NCBI GenBank assembly: GCA_913778085.1
Contig: CAJYXJ010000064.1
Span: 1 to 64,000, forward strand
Reading direction: 5' to 3'
Source of the DNA: an uncultured Chryseobacterium sp.
Lineage (GTDB): Bacteria > Bacteroidota > Bacteroidia > Flavobacteriales > Weeksellaceae
DNA length: 64,000 nt
Positions 9,027-16,641 of this stretch are shown here, piece after piece. The number at the start of each line of letters is the position of its first letter. The first letter of the stretch is position 1. The notes under the pieces were generated by a model. That model was not told where the DNA came from, made no database searches, and saw only the letters and a list, made by a program, of their open reading frames with translations. The translations under genes and the position numbers were made by a program.

Positions 9027-9782
9027 ATGAAAACCATCGAAGAAGTTCTTAAAAAATTAGACGAGATTATTGCCTGGGCTAAGGAAAGGCAGAGTCCGGC
9101 AGGCTATTTTGCCTGCACCTACCGGATCATGACGGCACAGGTACTCAAAGGGATTCAGCAGAAAAAGTTTGAAGACAATCCAAGGATGACCCTGCTGGAC
9201 ATTGCTTTTGCCACGCGCTACCTTGAAGCGTTTGAGGCCTATTCAAAAGGGAAAAGATGCACCAATTCCTGGTATATCGCCTTTGAAGCTGCAAAAAACA
9301 AAAACCTGCTGATCCTTCAGCATATTTTTCTGGGAATGAATGCCCATATCAATCTTGATCTGGGGATTTCCGCAGCCTCCATCATGCCCAACCGGAAGAT
9401 CGCTCCCCTGAAAAAAGATTTTGAAAACATCAACAACGTTATTGCCTCCATCAACCAGAAAGTCCAGGACTCACTGAACCAGATCTGTTATCCGGTAGAC
9501 TTAATTGATAAAATCTCCAACGGAAAAGACAATGCCATTCTTGATTTTGCCATTTCCAAAGCTAGGGAAACTTCATGGGCAACCGCCGTGATGGCTTCCA
9601 ACACCCCTAGCCTGCTGAAAGAATCCGTTATCGGGATTGTGGATTATGCTGCTGCGAAAGTCGCTTCACAGATTATCAATCCCAACATCCTAACTCCCGC
9701 CTTGTTAAAGGAATTAAAAAAATGCGAGAGCAGTGACGTAAAGAAAAATATAGAAATTCTGGCTGCTACGAAAAACGTTTAG
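9027..9782 (+). CDS. DUF5995-like protein
   Basis: This 251-residue soluble, mostly helical protein has no signal peptide. The segment HIFLGMNAHINLDLGISAA (about residues 98-116) looks like the central motif of DUF5995 proteins, whose His and Asp residues could bind a metal. A late GIVDYAAAKVASQI motif also fits. No biochemical role is known to me. It stands alone between the peptide terminator and the convergent SGNH hydrolase gene. The family name is from memory of the motif and is moderately certain. Confidence 0.6.
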   Translation: MKTIEEVLKKLDEIIAWAKERQSPAGYFACTYRIMTAQVLKGIQQKKFEDNPRMTLLDIAFATRYLEAFEAYSKGKRCTNSWYIAFEAAKNKNLLILQHIFLGMNAHINLDLGISAASIMPNRKIAPLKKDFENINNVIASINQKVQDSLNQICYPVDLIDKISNGKDNAILDFAISKARETSWATAVMASNTPSLLKESVIGIVDYAAAKVASQIINPNILTPALLKELKKCESSDVKKNIEILAATKNV

Positions 9783-9798
9783 CCGAAAGATGTGTGCA

Positions 9799-10458
9799 TT
9801 AAATTTTACTCAGCTTTTTCATCAGGATGCCTTCCATTTTTTCATATCCTTTTTCAGTGGGATGGATTTCATCCTCGGTATAGATTTTATCCAGTCCGTT
9901 TCGTGAATCTTTCATTTGGGAATGGTAATCTACATAAGGAATATTATGTTTTTTAGCATAGGCTTCAATCATTTTGTTGAGTGCGATTACTTTATCTGCC
10001 GGATGCATGTCTTTCCTCCAGCCGAAATCATAAGCCGGGAGAACAGAACACAAAACAACTTTGATGTTATTGGCCTTCGCCAGTTCCGCCATTGAAACGA
10101 TATTTCCGAAGACTTTGTCCAGAGAAATCGGCCCCTGGTTTTCCGCAATGTCATTGGTTCCGCCAAGAATAACGACACGTTTAGGCTTCAGCTTAATAAC
10201 ATCTTCCCGGAATCTTAAAAGCATTTGCGACGTGACCTGCCCACTGATTCCCCTGCCCACGAAATTGTTTTTTTTGAAAAACGACGGATCTTTTGAAACC
10301 CAGCCTTCCGTAATGGAGTCTCCCATGAAGACTGAGTTAGGCACAGTTTTTCCGGCGAGTACTTCCTGGTTCTGCTTTTCGTATTTTGCATAATTGGCAA
10401 AGTCCTGTCCTGATACCGCTGCCGAAAAGAGAATCGCAGCCATGCTTAAGAATTTCAT
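9799..10458 (-). CDS. SGNH/GDSL hydrolase, secreted
   Basis: 219 residues with a signal peptide (MKFLSMAAILFSAAVSGQ). All SGNH blocks are present: FMGDSITEGW with the nucleophile Ser (about residue 48), the block II Gly in GRGISGQ, GGTNDIAEN (block III Asn), and DEIHPTEKGYEKM with the catalytic Asp and His. It is closest in style to the PAF-acetylhydrolase-like or acyl esterase group. In Bacteroidota such enzymes often deacetylate glycans, but no carbohydrate-active neighbour supports a substrate here. It converges on the DUF5995-like gene with 16 bases between them. Confidence 0.88.
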   Translation of the reverse strand: MKFLSMAAILFSAAVSGQDFANYAKYEKQNQEVLAGKTVPNSVFMGDSITEGWVSKDPSFFKKNNFVGRGISGQVTSQMLLRFREDVIKLKPKRVVILGGTNDIAENQGPISLDKVFGNIVSMAELAKANNIKVVLCSVLPAYDFGWRKDMHPADKVIALNKMIEAYAKKHNIPYVDYHSQMKDSRNGLDKIYTEDEIHPTEKGYEKMEGILMKKLSKI

Positions 10459-10640
10459 AGATTAAATTTTACAATTTGAATATATGAAATAACGGAAAAC
10501 AATTTGATTTTCCAAACATCGCTTTTAAAATTTTCAGGCCGAAAAATGATTTTTAAACAAACAGATAATATTTTTTTTCTGAATTAAAAATTACGGGTTC
10601 CCGTAAAACAAATACACTTTCCTTTTTGTAAATTTGGTAT

Positions 10641-12149
10641 ATGGAGATAACTTATTTAATCATCGGAGGTATAACCGGAGGAATAATTGGAGCAGTGATT
10701 ATATATTTTGCCCTAAAATCATCAACCACATCCAGAAATTCTTACGACGAGCTCAACAATTTATATATTAAAAACAATTCTGACCTGGAAAATGCCGGCC
10801 TCAAAATCGGGGAACTGACCCGGCAGATAGAGCGGGAAAAAGAATACACCATCCAGCAGACGGATCTTTTCAATGATCTTAAAAATGAATTTGCGAGAAT
10901 TTCAGCAGAATATACTTCCCTTCAGAAGCAGTTCTCCGAACAAAAGGAACTGATTGCCAGACAGAATACTCAGGTAGAAATCCTTTTAGATGAAAAGCAA
11001 TCCCTGTTTGCAAAAAATTCCGAGCTTTCGGCCATTAATGAAAGCCTGCTGAAATCCCTGCAAACCCAGAAAGAAGAAATTGCCAAGATTCAGGAAGATT
11101 CCAAACTGCAGTTTGAGAACCTGGCCAATAAGATCCTGGAGGAAAAGACGGAAAGATTCACCACTTTAAATCAGAACAATTTAAAAAGCATTCTTGAACC
11201 TTTCCAGGAAAAAATCACGGATCTGAAAAACCGGGTGAATGAAGCTTATGAAAAAGAAAACAAGGAACGTTTTTCCCTGGCCGAAAAAGTAAAGGAACTT
11301 GCCGAACTCAACCAGCAGATTTCCGAAGATGCCAAAAAGCTGACCCGTGCCCTGAAAGGCGAAAGCAAAACCCAGGGAAACTGGGGCGAAATGATCCTGG
11401 AAAGCATTCTGGAAAAATCAGGACTAGTGAAGGGCCGGGAATATTTCCTCGAACATGAGCTCCGGGATGAAGACAACAAAGCCCTCTTTTCCGAATTTTC
11501 GGGCAAGAAAATGCGCCCTGACGCCGTAGTAAAATATCCTGACGAAAGAAATGTGATCATCGATTCAAAAGTTTCGCTTACGGCTTTTACGGATCTGGTG
11601 GATGAAAGTGACCAGGATGTCTACCGGATAAGGCTCAACCAGCATTTATCTTCCATCAAAAACCATATTACGCAGCTCAGCCAGAAAGCTTACGATGACT
11701 ATGGGAAATCACTGGATTTCGTGATGATGTTTATCCCCAGCGAACCTGCTTATATCGCAGCCATGCAGGCCGACCAGAATCTTTGGAATTATGCCTATGA
11801 CCGGAGAATCCTGTTATTGAATCCGAGCAATTTAATAACTTCCCTAAAACTGATTGCCGACCTTTGGAAAAGGGAATACCAGAACCGGAATTCGATGGAG
11901 ATCGCCGACAGAGGTGCCAAACTGTATGATAAATTCGTAACCTTTATGGAAAACCTTGAAAAAGTGGGGAAAAACCTGGATCAGGCTAAAAATGTTTATA
12001 ACGAAGCCTATAAACAGCTTTCTACCGGAAACGATAATCTTATCCTCCAAACCCAGAAGTTGAAATCCCTTGGAATTAAAAACAAAAAAGACCTGCCGCC
12101 AAGCCTGGTGGAGAATGCGCAGATTACCCTGGAAACTTCAGAAGAATAG
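10641..12149 (+). CDS. rmuC: DNA recombination protein RmuC homologue
   Basis: 502 residues. An N-terminal membrane anchor (about residues 4-26) is followed by a long coiled coil (about 35-230) and the RmuC domain. That domain contains GNWGEMILESILEKSGL, RPDAVVKYPDERNVIIDSKVSL and FVMMFIPSEPAY, and includes the PD-(D/E)xK-like core (D...IIDSK). RmuC restrains inversions and small rearrangements in E. coli and acts in phage defence contexts, though its activity is poorly defined. It is monocistronic, with a hairpin after the stop. Confidence 0.93.
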   Translation: MEITYLIIGGITGGIIGAVIIYFALKSSTTSRNSYDELNNLYIKNNSDLENAGLKIGELTRQIEREKEYTIQQTDLFNDLKNEFARISAEYTSLQKQFSEQKELIARQNTQVEILLDEKQSLFAKNSELSAINESLLKSLQTQKEEIAKIQEDSKLQFENLANKILEEKTERFTTLNQNNLKSILEPFQEKITDLKNRVNEAYEKENKERFSLAEKVKELAELNQQISEDAKKLTRALKGESKTQGNWGEMILESILEKSGLVKGREYFLEHELRDEDNKALFSEFSGKKMRPDAVVKYPDERNVIIDSKVSLTAFTDLVDESDQDVYRIRLNQHLSSIKNHITQLSQKAYDDYGKSLDFVMMFIPSEPAYIAAMQADQNLWNYAYDRRILLLNPSNLITSLKLIADLWKREYQNRNSMEIADRGAKLYDKFVTFMENLEKVGKNLDQAKNVYNEAYKQLSTGNDNLILQTQKLKSLGIKNKKDLPPSLVENAQITLETSEE

Positions 12150-12156
12150 AATATAG

Positions 12157-12182
12157 AACCTCAGATCAATGCTGAGGTTTTT
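12157..12182 (+). terminator. Terminator after rmuC
   Basis: AACCTCAG pairs with CTGAGGTT around a 7-base loop, followed by six or more T. The next gene starts 34 bases later. Confidence 0.8.
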
Positions 12183-12215
12183 TATTTAACTGCAAATTTT
12201 AACTAATTTTGCAGC

Positions 12216-12983
12216 ATGGTCATAGAAAGCTTTCAAAACGAAAAAGTAAAACACATTACCAAGCTCCTTACTGACAACCGATTCCGTAAGAAATCCGGCG
12301 TTTTTGTAGTAGAGGGACAGCAGGAAAACGAAAGGGCACAACAATACGGTTTTGAACCTCTGGAATTTTTCATCTGCGAAAACATTTTCCAGCAAGAATT
12401 TCCGAAAGGCAAAATCTATCTTGTAAGTGACAAAGTGTATGAAAAAATTGCTTACCGCGGAAGCTCTGAGGGAATCATCGGAATCTATAAGACTAAAGAA
12501 TCCGATTTATCATCGTTTAAACCGAAAGAAGATGCCACTGTTATCATTGTAGAAGGTGTGGAAAAACCCGGAAACCTTGGAGCCATCCTGAGAAGCTGTG
12601 AGGCTTTCGGTATTGATGCATTGATTGTTGCCGACGGTAAAACCGATTTTTATAACCCGAATGTGATCCGCTCAAGTGTCGGCTGTCTTTTCGGGATGAA
12701 AGTCTTTCAGGCAGAAAATCAGGAAACATGGGAATTTCTTCAGCAGAACCGATTCAAGATTTATACGACAATCATGGATAAAACCGCGGAAGATCTGTTT
12801 GTACGGGATTTTAAGCAGAGGTCAGCAGTCTTATTCGGAACGGAACATTCAGGATTAAGCGATTTCTGGATTGGCAAAGGAAAAAATACGCTGATTCCCA
12901 TGACAGGAAGCATCGATTCGCTGAATCTGAGCAATGCTGTGGCCATTACCTGTTACGAGACATTAAAGCAGAAAAAATCATAA
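12216..12983 (+). CDS. TrmH/SpoU family RNA 2'-O-methyltransferase
   Basis: 255 residues. An N-terminal substrate-binding domain (about 1-95) is followed by a SPOUT methyltransferase fold. Motif 1 is NLGAILRSCEAFGIDAL, with the conserved Asn and Arg; motif 2 is LFGTEHSGLS; motif 3 is IPMTGSIDSLNLSNAVAI, which makes the trefoil knot for S-adenosylmethionine. Members methylate 23S rRNA (RlmB-like) or tRNA, and the exact target cannot be assigned from sequence alone. It is monocistronic and followed by a bidirectional hairpin. Confidence 0.92.
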   Translation: MVIESFQNEKVKHITKLLTDNRFRKKSGVFVVEGQQENERAQQYGFEPLEFFICENIFQQEFPKGKIYLVSDKVYEKIAYRGSSEGIIGIYKTKESDLSSFKPKEDATVIIVEGVEKPGNLGAILRSCEAFGIDALIVADGKTDFYNPNVIRSSVGCLFGMKVFQAENQETWEFLQQNRFKIYTTIMDKTAEDLFVRDFKQRSAVLFGTEHSGLSDFWIGKGKNTLIPMTGSIDSLNLSNAVAITCYETLKQKKS

Positions 12984-13022
12984 ATAAGGACTAAAAAAAT
13001 TAATCCGAAATAAACGCATAAA

Positions 13023-13052
13023 AAAACCGCTCACAAAGTGAACGGTTCTTTT
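13023..13052. terminator. Bidirectional terminator
   Basis: AACCG-c-TCAC pairs with GTGA-a-CGGTT over AAA, with A-runs on the left and T-runs on the right. It sits between the convergent methyltransferase and lipoprotein genes. Confidence 0.7.
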
Positions 13053-13071
13053 ATTTTTAGCTGGACTAAAA

Positions 13072-13341
13072 TTATTTTTTAGCAGCGTCAGCTTTTTTCT
13101 CTTCAGCTTTGATTTCTTCTTTAGCTACTTTAGCATCAGCTTTAACTGAATCTTTAGCAGCATCAGCGTTAGCTTTTACTGAATCTACAGTAGCGTTAGC
13201 TGTAGAATCGATAGCAGCAGTAGCAGAATCAGCAGTAGCAGCTACTGAATCTTTAGAAGCTTCTGTAGAAGTAGTTTCACCTTTTTTACAAGCTACTAGA
13301 GAGATTGCAGCGATAGCAGCTACGAATAATGACTTTTTCAT
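13072..13341 (-). CDS. Ala/Lys-rich repetitive small lipoprotein
   Basis: This 89-residue lipoprotein has a signal ending SLVAC (Cys 18). The mature part is low complexity, almost only A, D, S, K, E, T and V, with recurring units such as DSVKA, ADSAT and DAAKDSVKAD. It is predicted to form a long charged amphipathic helix, resembling LEA-like or Lpp-like periplasmic proteins. The coding DNA shows matching repeats. No enzyme motif is present. It has its own TAnnTTTG box 71 bases upstream, divergent from the next gene. A role in envelope stress or spacing is only a guess. Confidence 0.8.
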   Translation of the reverse strand: MKKSLFVAAIAAISLVACKKGETTSTEASKDSVAATADSATAAIDSTANATVDSVKANADAAKDSVKADAKVAKEEIKAEEKKADAAKK

Positions 13342-13411
13342 AATAAATTAAATTTAATTTTGTTAATATTGTTTTATAAAATCTTTTCTCTGTTCTGTTA
13401 TTTGAACAAGA

Positions 13412-13419
13412 CAAAGGTA
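13412..13419 (-). promoter_or_regulatory. -7 box for the Ala/Lys-rich lipoprotein gene
   Basis: TACCTTTG on the reverse strand matches TAnnTTTG exactly and lies 71 bases before the ATG. The -33 element is weak. Confidence 0.55.
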
Positions 13420-13433
13420 GAGCAGATAGAAAA

Positions 13434-13465
13434 TTTGTTTATGAAAAATAATTGTAATACCTTTG
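13434..13465 (+). promoter_or_regulatory. Promoter for the 13.5-15.3 kb operon
   Basis: TTTG (13434-13437) and TACCTTTG (13458-13465) are separated by 20 bases, close to the Bacteroidota consensus. It is divergent from and near the reverse-strand box at 13412-13419. Confidence 0.65.
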
Positions 13466-13525
13466 TAAAATCGTTTTACAATTAAACATAACTGATAATC
13501 AATAATTTAATTACTTCAAAATACA

Positions 13526-14704
13526 TTGACGGATTTAGATTTATTACATTTTGAGCAACTGAAAAAGGATGTACAGGCTCAATATTTGAAAGAACACACT
13601 CCTTCCTATGACGATATTTCGAAATGGAAGGGCATCGATATCATATATTTCCAGGAAGATCTTAGAAAAAAGGCAAAAGGAAACATCAGCGAAAAATCTT
13701 TTTATACTTATTTTAAAAATTCACCGGTTACCAAACTTCCCAGAATCGATATGCTCAATTTATTGAGTATTTACGCAGGTTACGAATCATGGTACGAATT
13801 TAAAAAACAACATCTGTTTGCAGGAGAATTACTGCAGGACAGTGAAGAACTCGAAGATGATGACCTTAAAGAGCTTGAAAAAACCATTTCTGCATCCATT
13901 GAACTTCCCAAAGAAGAGGTTATCGCCTATAAAACAGAAAACAAAAGCCCTGAAATTACCGATTTACAAAAATCAAATACTGATAATCAATCGGTTATTA
14001 TAAAAGAACCTATAGCTCAGATCGCAACTTCCGATCCGGAAAAGCCGAAGAAAAACTTCTTCAGAAAGAATGCCTGGGTGCTGGTAACAGCGATCCTGAT
14101 CCTCGCAACAGGACTTCTAGGTTTCAAGGACGTTATTTTCCAGAAAACATATGTCTATTGCTTTACGGATGCCGACCGGAACATGAGTATCCAGCGTGAA
14201 ATTGAAATTAAAGTGATTAAGGAAAACGAATCTCCGATTCTGTACAGGATCAAACCCGGAGAATGTTTCCGGTATGCCACTAAAGACAAAATCCTTAAAA
14301 TGCAGATCAGCTCCCCTTTCTATGAATATCTGGAGGTTAGCCGAAATCTCGAAAATGCACCGGAAGAGGAAATTATTGAGCTGAAACCTGACGACTACAA
14401 AATGGCGCTTTACTATTTCTCTACCAAAGACATCAATGGAGGGAATCCTGAAGAACAGCTGAAACTTATCCGGCAAAAAAGGAAGCAGCTGGAAGACCGG
14501 ATCAGTAACAATGCCGTTATCACACAGGTTTACGACAGTGATATCTACGGCCTTGAAACCCTTGACAAGGAGGACTACATTACCCTGATGACCACTCCTA
14601 CCACTTCCCTTAAAAACCTAAATGTTATTGAAATGAAAAAAGATGCAAAAGGAAAGATTGTATCTATCAAATTTAAAATCTCGACCAATGAAAACAAGAA
14701 GTAA
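13526..14704 (+). CDS. Single-pass membrane protein with helical N-terminal module
   Basis: 392 residues beginning at a TTG; no in-frame ATG occurs until about residue 75, and the promoter at 13434-13465 places the transcript start upstream. Residues 1-95 form a compact helical module (ISEKSFYTYFKNSPVTKLPR, then DMLNLLSIYAGYESWYEF). I have seen this module in other Flavobacteriia proteins, and it resembles a DNA- or protein-binding fold. An acidic linker follows, then one membrane helix (about 178-200), then a mainly beta/helical domain predicted to be periplasmic. The next gene overlaps it by 17 bases, so the two are translationally coupled. The topology would suit an envelope sensor, but no function is known. 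Confidence 0.7.
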   Translation: MTDLDLLHFEQLKKDVQAQYLKEHTPSYDDISKWKGIDIIYFQEDLRKKAKGNISEKSFYTYFKNSPVTKLPRIDMLNLLSIYAGYESWYEFKKQHLFAGELLQDSEELEDDDLKELEKTISASIELPKEEVIAYKTENKSPEITDLQKSNTDNQSVIIKEPIAQIATSDPEKPKKNFFRKNAWVLVTAILILATGLLGFKDVIFQKTYVYCFTDADRNMSIQREIEIKVIKENESPILYRIKPGECFRYATKDKILKMQISSPFYEYLEVSRNLENAPEEEIIELKPDDYKMALYYFSTKDINGGNPEEQLKLIRQKRKQLEDRISNNAVITQVYDSDIYGLETLDKEDYITLMTTPTTSLKNLNVIEMKKDAKGKIVSIKFKISTNENKK

Positions 14705-15269
14705 TATTTTATTTTCTGCAATATTAATCGGAATTATCATGATTTCCTGCATTAAAAAAGATGATAATGCAGGCCAGAGTGATCTTGAAAAACTCAGAAA
14801 TACCAACAATATAACCGTAAAGATGGACAGTGCCCAGGCCATCAACTCGATTACGATGCAGAAAGTACAGGATGTGCTGGATCTTTCCACTTTATATCTT
14901 TCAGGACAGAAAAACACAGAGATCGATACGGCTATTTATTCAAAAATCGAAAAATATTTTCAGAAATCGGATTCCGCAACCTTTAAAGAACTGTTCAAGG
15001 AACTTGAAAGCCTGAATGTAAAAAAAGTAAAAGTAAGCAACATCAATGTCTTTCAGAAAATAAAGCAAAAAGACACTTTACATTTTGCCAAATTCAATGT
15101 AGAGTATACCGGCGATAAAAATAAGAAAATCGGGAATTTTGAGCGGAATGCACAATATACGCTGGTGTCGAAACCTGATCAGAAAAACAAAGAATTTAAA
15201 TTTTATTTCGTAAAATTCTATTCTGATGAACCTGAAAAAGATAGCACTTCATCAGGAGTTACCAAATAA
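14688..15269 (+). CDS. Lipoprotein of unknown function
   Basis: 193 residues. The signal peptide MKTRSNILFSAILIGIIMISC ends at a lipobox Cys (about 21), followed by Lys and Asp residues. The mature part is Lys-rich and ends with beta-strand-like segments (FAKFNVEYTGD, FYFVKFYSD). The frame is open from 14643, but the ATG at 14688 gives the clean lipoprotein signal and overlaps the previous gene by 17 bases, a typical coupling. Its last 52 bases overlap the end of the convergent cyclo-ligase gene. Probably it partners the membrane protein encoded upstream. Confidence 0.72.
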   Translation: MKTRSNILFSAILIGIIMISCIKKDDNAGQSDLEKLRNTNNITVKMDSAQAINSITMQKVQDVLDLSTLYLSGQKNTEIDTAIYSKIEKYFQKSDSATFKELFKELESLNVKKVKVSNINVFQKIKQKDTLHFAKFNVEYTGDKNKKIGNFERNAQYTLVSKPDQKNKEFKFYFVKFYSDEPEKDSTSSGVTK

Positions 15270-15793
15270 TCCAGCGGAATATCCTCCTCACGGATGTCAT
15301 CGATATTTTCATCGGGGTTAAAATAATTGACTCCGATTTTTTTTGTCTCTTCCGATACTTTTTCAAAAAAACCGTCATAGAAACCTTTGCCGTAACCAAC
15401 TCTGTTTCCTTGTCTGTCGCAGTATAAAAGCGGTGTAATGACAAAATCAAAATCCAGAATCCCTGAATCCCGATCGGAAACAGGTTCGGAAATCCCCCAT
15501 TGATTAAGCTCAAATTTAGAATGTACAAAAATTTCTACGGAAATCAGTTTTGTCTCAACAATCTTAGGAACAAAAACACGGATCTTTCTGCTTAAAAAAT
15601 AACTGATGAAAATCTGAGTATTTACTTCCCTAAACTTCTCAATCGGAATAAAAATATGGATTTTCTGACCTGGACAAGCTTTAAAATGATGAATGAAATT
15701 TTTAAAGATATCATTAGAACATTGGAAAAGATCTGCATCAGACAAAGATTTTCTTTTCCCCAAATATATTTTTCTAAGCTCAGATTTTTTCAT
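15218..15793 (-). CDS. 5-formyltetrahydrofolate cyclo-ligase
   Basis: 191 residues. The enzyme converts 5-formyl-THF to 5,10-methenyl-THF with ATP and returns a storage folate to one-carbon metabolism. The N terminus KKSELRKIYLGKRKSLSD and the hallmark GNRVGYGKGFYDGFF (about residues 129-143) identify the family. DFVITPLLYCD also fits. It follows the secreted unknown gene at 15795 by 1 base, so the two are probably co-transcribed. Its 3' end overlaps the convergent lipoprotein gene. Confidence 0.9.
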   Translation of the reverse strand: MKKSELRKIYLGKRKSLSDADLFQCSNDIFKNFIHHFKACPGQKIHIFIPIEKFREVNTQIFISYFLSRKIRVFVPKIVETKLISVEIFVHSKFELNQWGISEPVSDRDSGILDFDFVITPLLYCDRQGNRVGYGKGFYDGFFEKVSEETKKIGVNYFNPDENIDDIREEDIPLDYLVTPDEVLSFSGSSE

Positions 15794-15794
15794 G

Positions 15795-16508
15795 TCATTT
15801 GTTGTTAACTAACTTCCATTCATTATTAACTGAATTAAAAGTCTGGGTATAATTTAAAGATGGGTCATTTTCAAAAATATATTCTACTTTCACCTCTTTC
15901 GACGAGTTATTTGTCACTTTTGTCATAAGTGTTGTTGAATTTTCATAGACATCTGAATCATCAGAAGATTTATTAATAATCAATTTAGATGAGTGTACAG
16001 GAAAATACAAAAAGTACCTCTCCGAACCGGGGTAATAGATTTGTTTTGATCTCGTCATAACACCTTTTTTAAAATTTCCTGTTTTGAATATTCTTACAAA
16101 CTCATTTTCGCTATTTACGAAACCTAAAGACGTTTTAGGCACTATATTTTTTCTGATTTTCGACTGTAAATATAAAATATGATTATCTCCCCAAAGCTTT
16201 TCTTCATTAAAATACGCAACAGGCGGATAAAATCGTTTGCATTCTCTAATTTCTCTGGGTACTCCAGATGGATCAGCTTCCGTTACATTAGAATAATACA
16301 AAATGAGATTTTTGCCTTTTATTTTTTCCAAGTCCATGTTATCAATTATTACTTTTGGTAAAGACTGATAGTTTATCTGACTGATATCGCCAAAAAATAA
16401 CTCATACCTTTCCTTAGCCAAATGATATTCCTTCTCACAGTTTAATTTTTCCTGTGAATAAATCATCGATAAGCAAAAAAGAAACAGTGGTGAAAAAAAT
16501 CTCTGCAT
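15795..16508 (-). CDS. Secreted protein of unknown function
   Basis: 237 residues with a Sec signal (MQRFFSPLFLFCLSMIYSQ). The mature part is rich in aromatic and charged residues, with many predicted strands and only scattered cysteines. I recognise no family. It is the first gene of a two-gene unit with the cyclo-ligase gene, whose start codon follows its stop by a single base. A CAAATTTA (reverse-strand TAAATTTG) box lies 40 bases before the ATG. Confidence 0.65.
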   Translation of the reverse strand: MQRFFSPLFLFCLSMIYSQEKLNCEKEYHLAKERYELFFGDISQINYQSLPKVIIDNMDLEKIKGKNLILYYSNVTEADPSGVPREIRECKRFYPPVAYFNEEKLWGDNHILYLQSKIRKNIVPKTSLGFVNSENEFVRIFKTGNFKKGVMTRSKQIYYPGSERYFLYFPVHSSKLIINKSSDDSDVYENSTTLMTKVTNNSSKEVKVEYIFENDPSLNYTQTFNSVNNEWKLVNNK

Positions 16509-16562
16509 ATTGTTCCCGTTTTACGAAAATTGCTTTTTAGTAGGTAACAAATTTATAAAAAT

Positions 16563-16586
16563 ACAGCGCTCATTATTGAGCGCTGA
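16563..16586 (-). terminator. Terminator after trhO
   Basis: CAGCGCTCA and TGAGCGCTG form a near-perfect 9-bp stem over a 4-base loop, with T-rich sequence on the reverse strand. It lies 57 bases after the trhO stop. Confidence 0.65.
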
Positions 16587-16641
16587 TTTGTTAAATTATA
16601 AAACTACACAGATTCCTATGGAGCTTTTTGTCTTTATGCAA

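Noticed and set aside
12216-12983. Assigning the TrmH-family gene a specific RNA target such as RlmB
   Set aside because: The SPOUT motifs are clear, but target specificity lies in the N-terminal domain, which I cannot match by eye.
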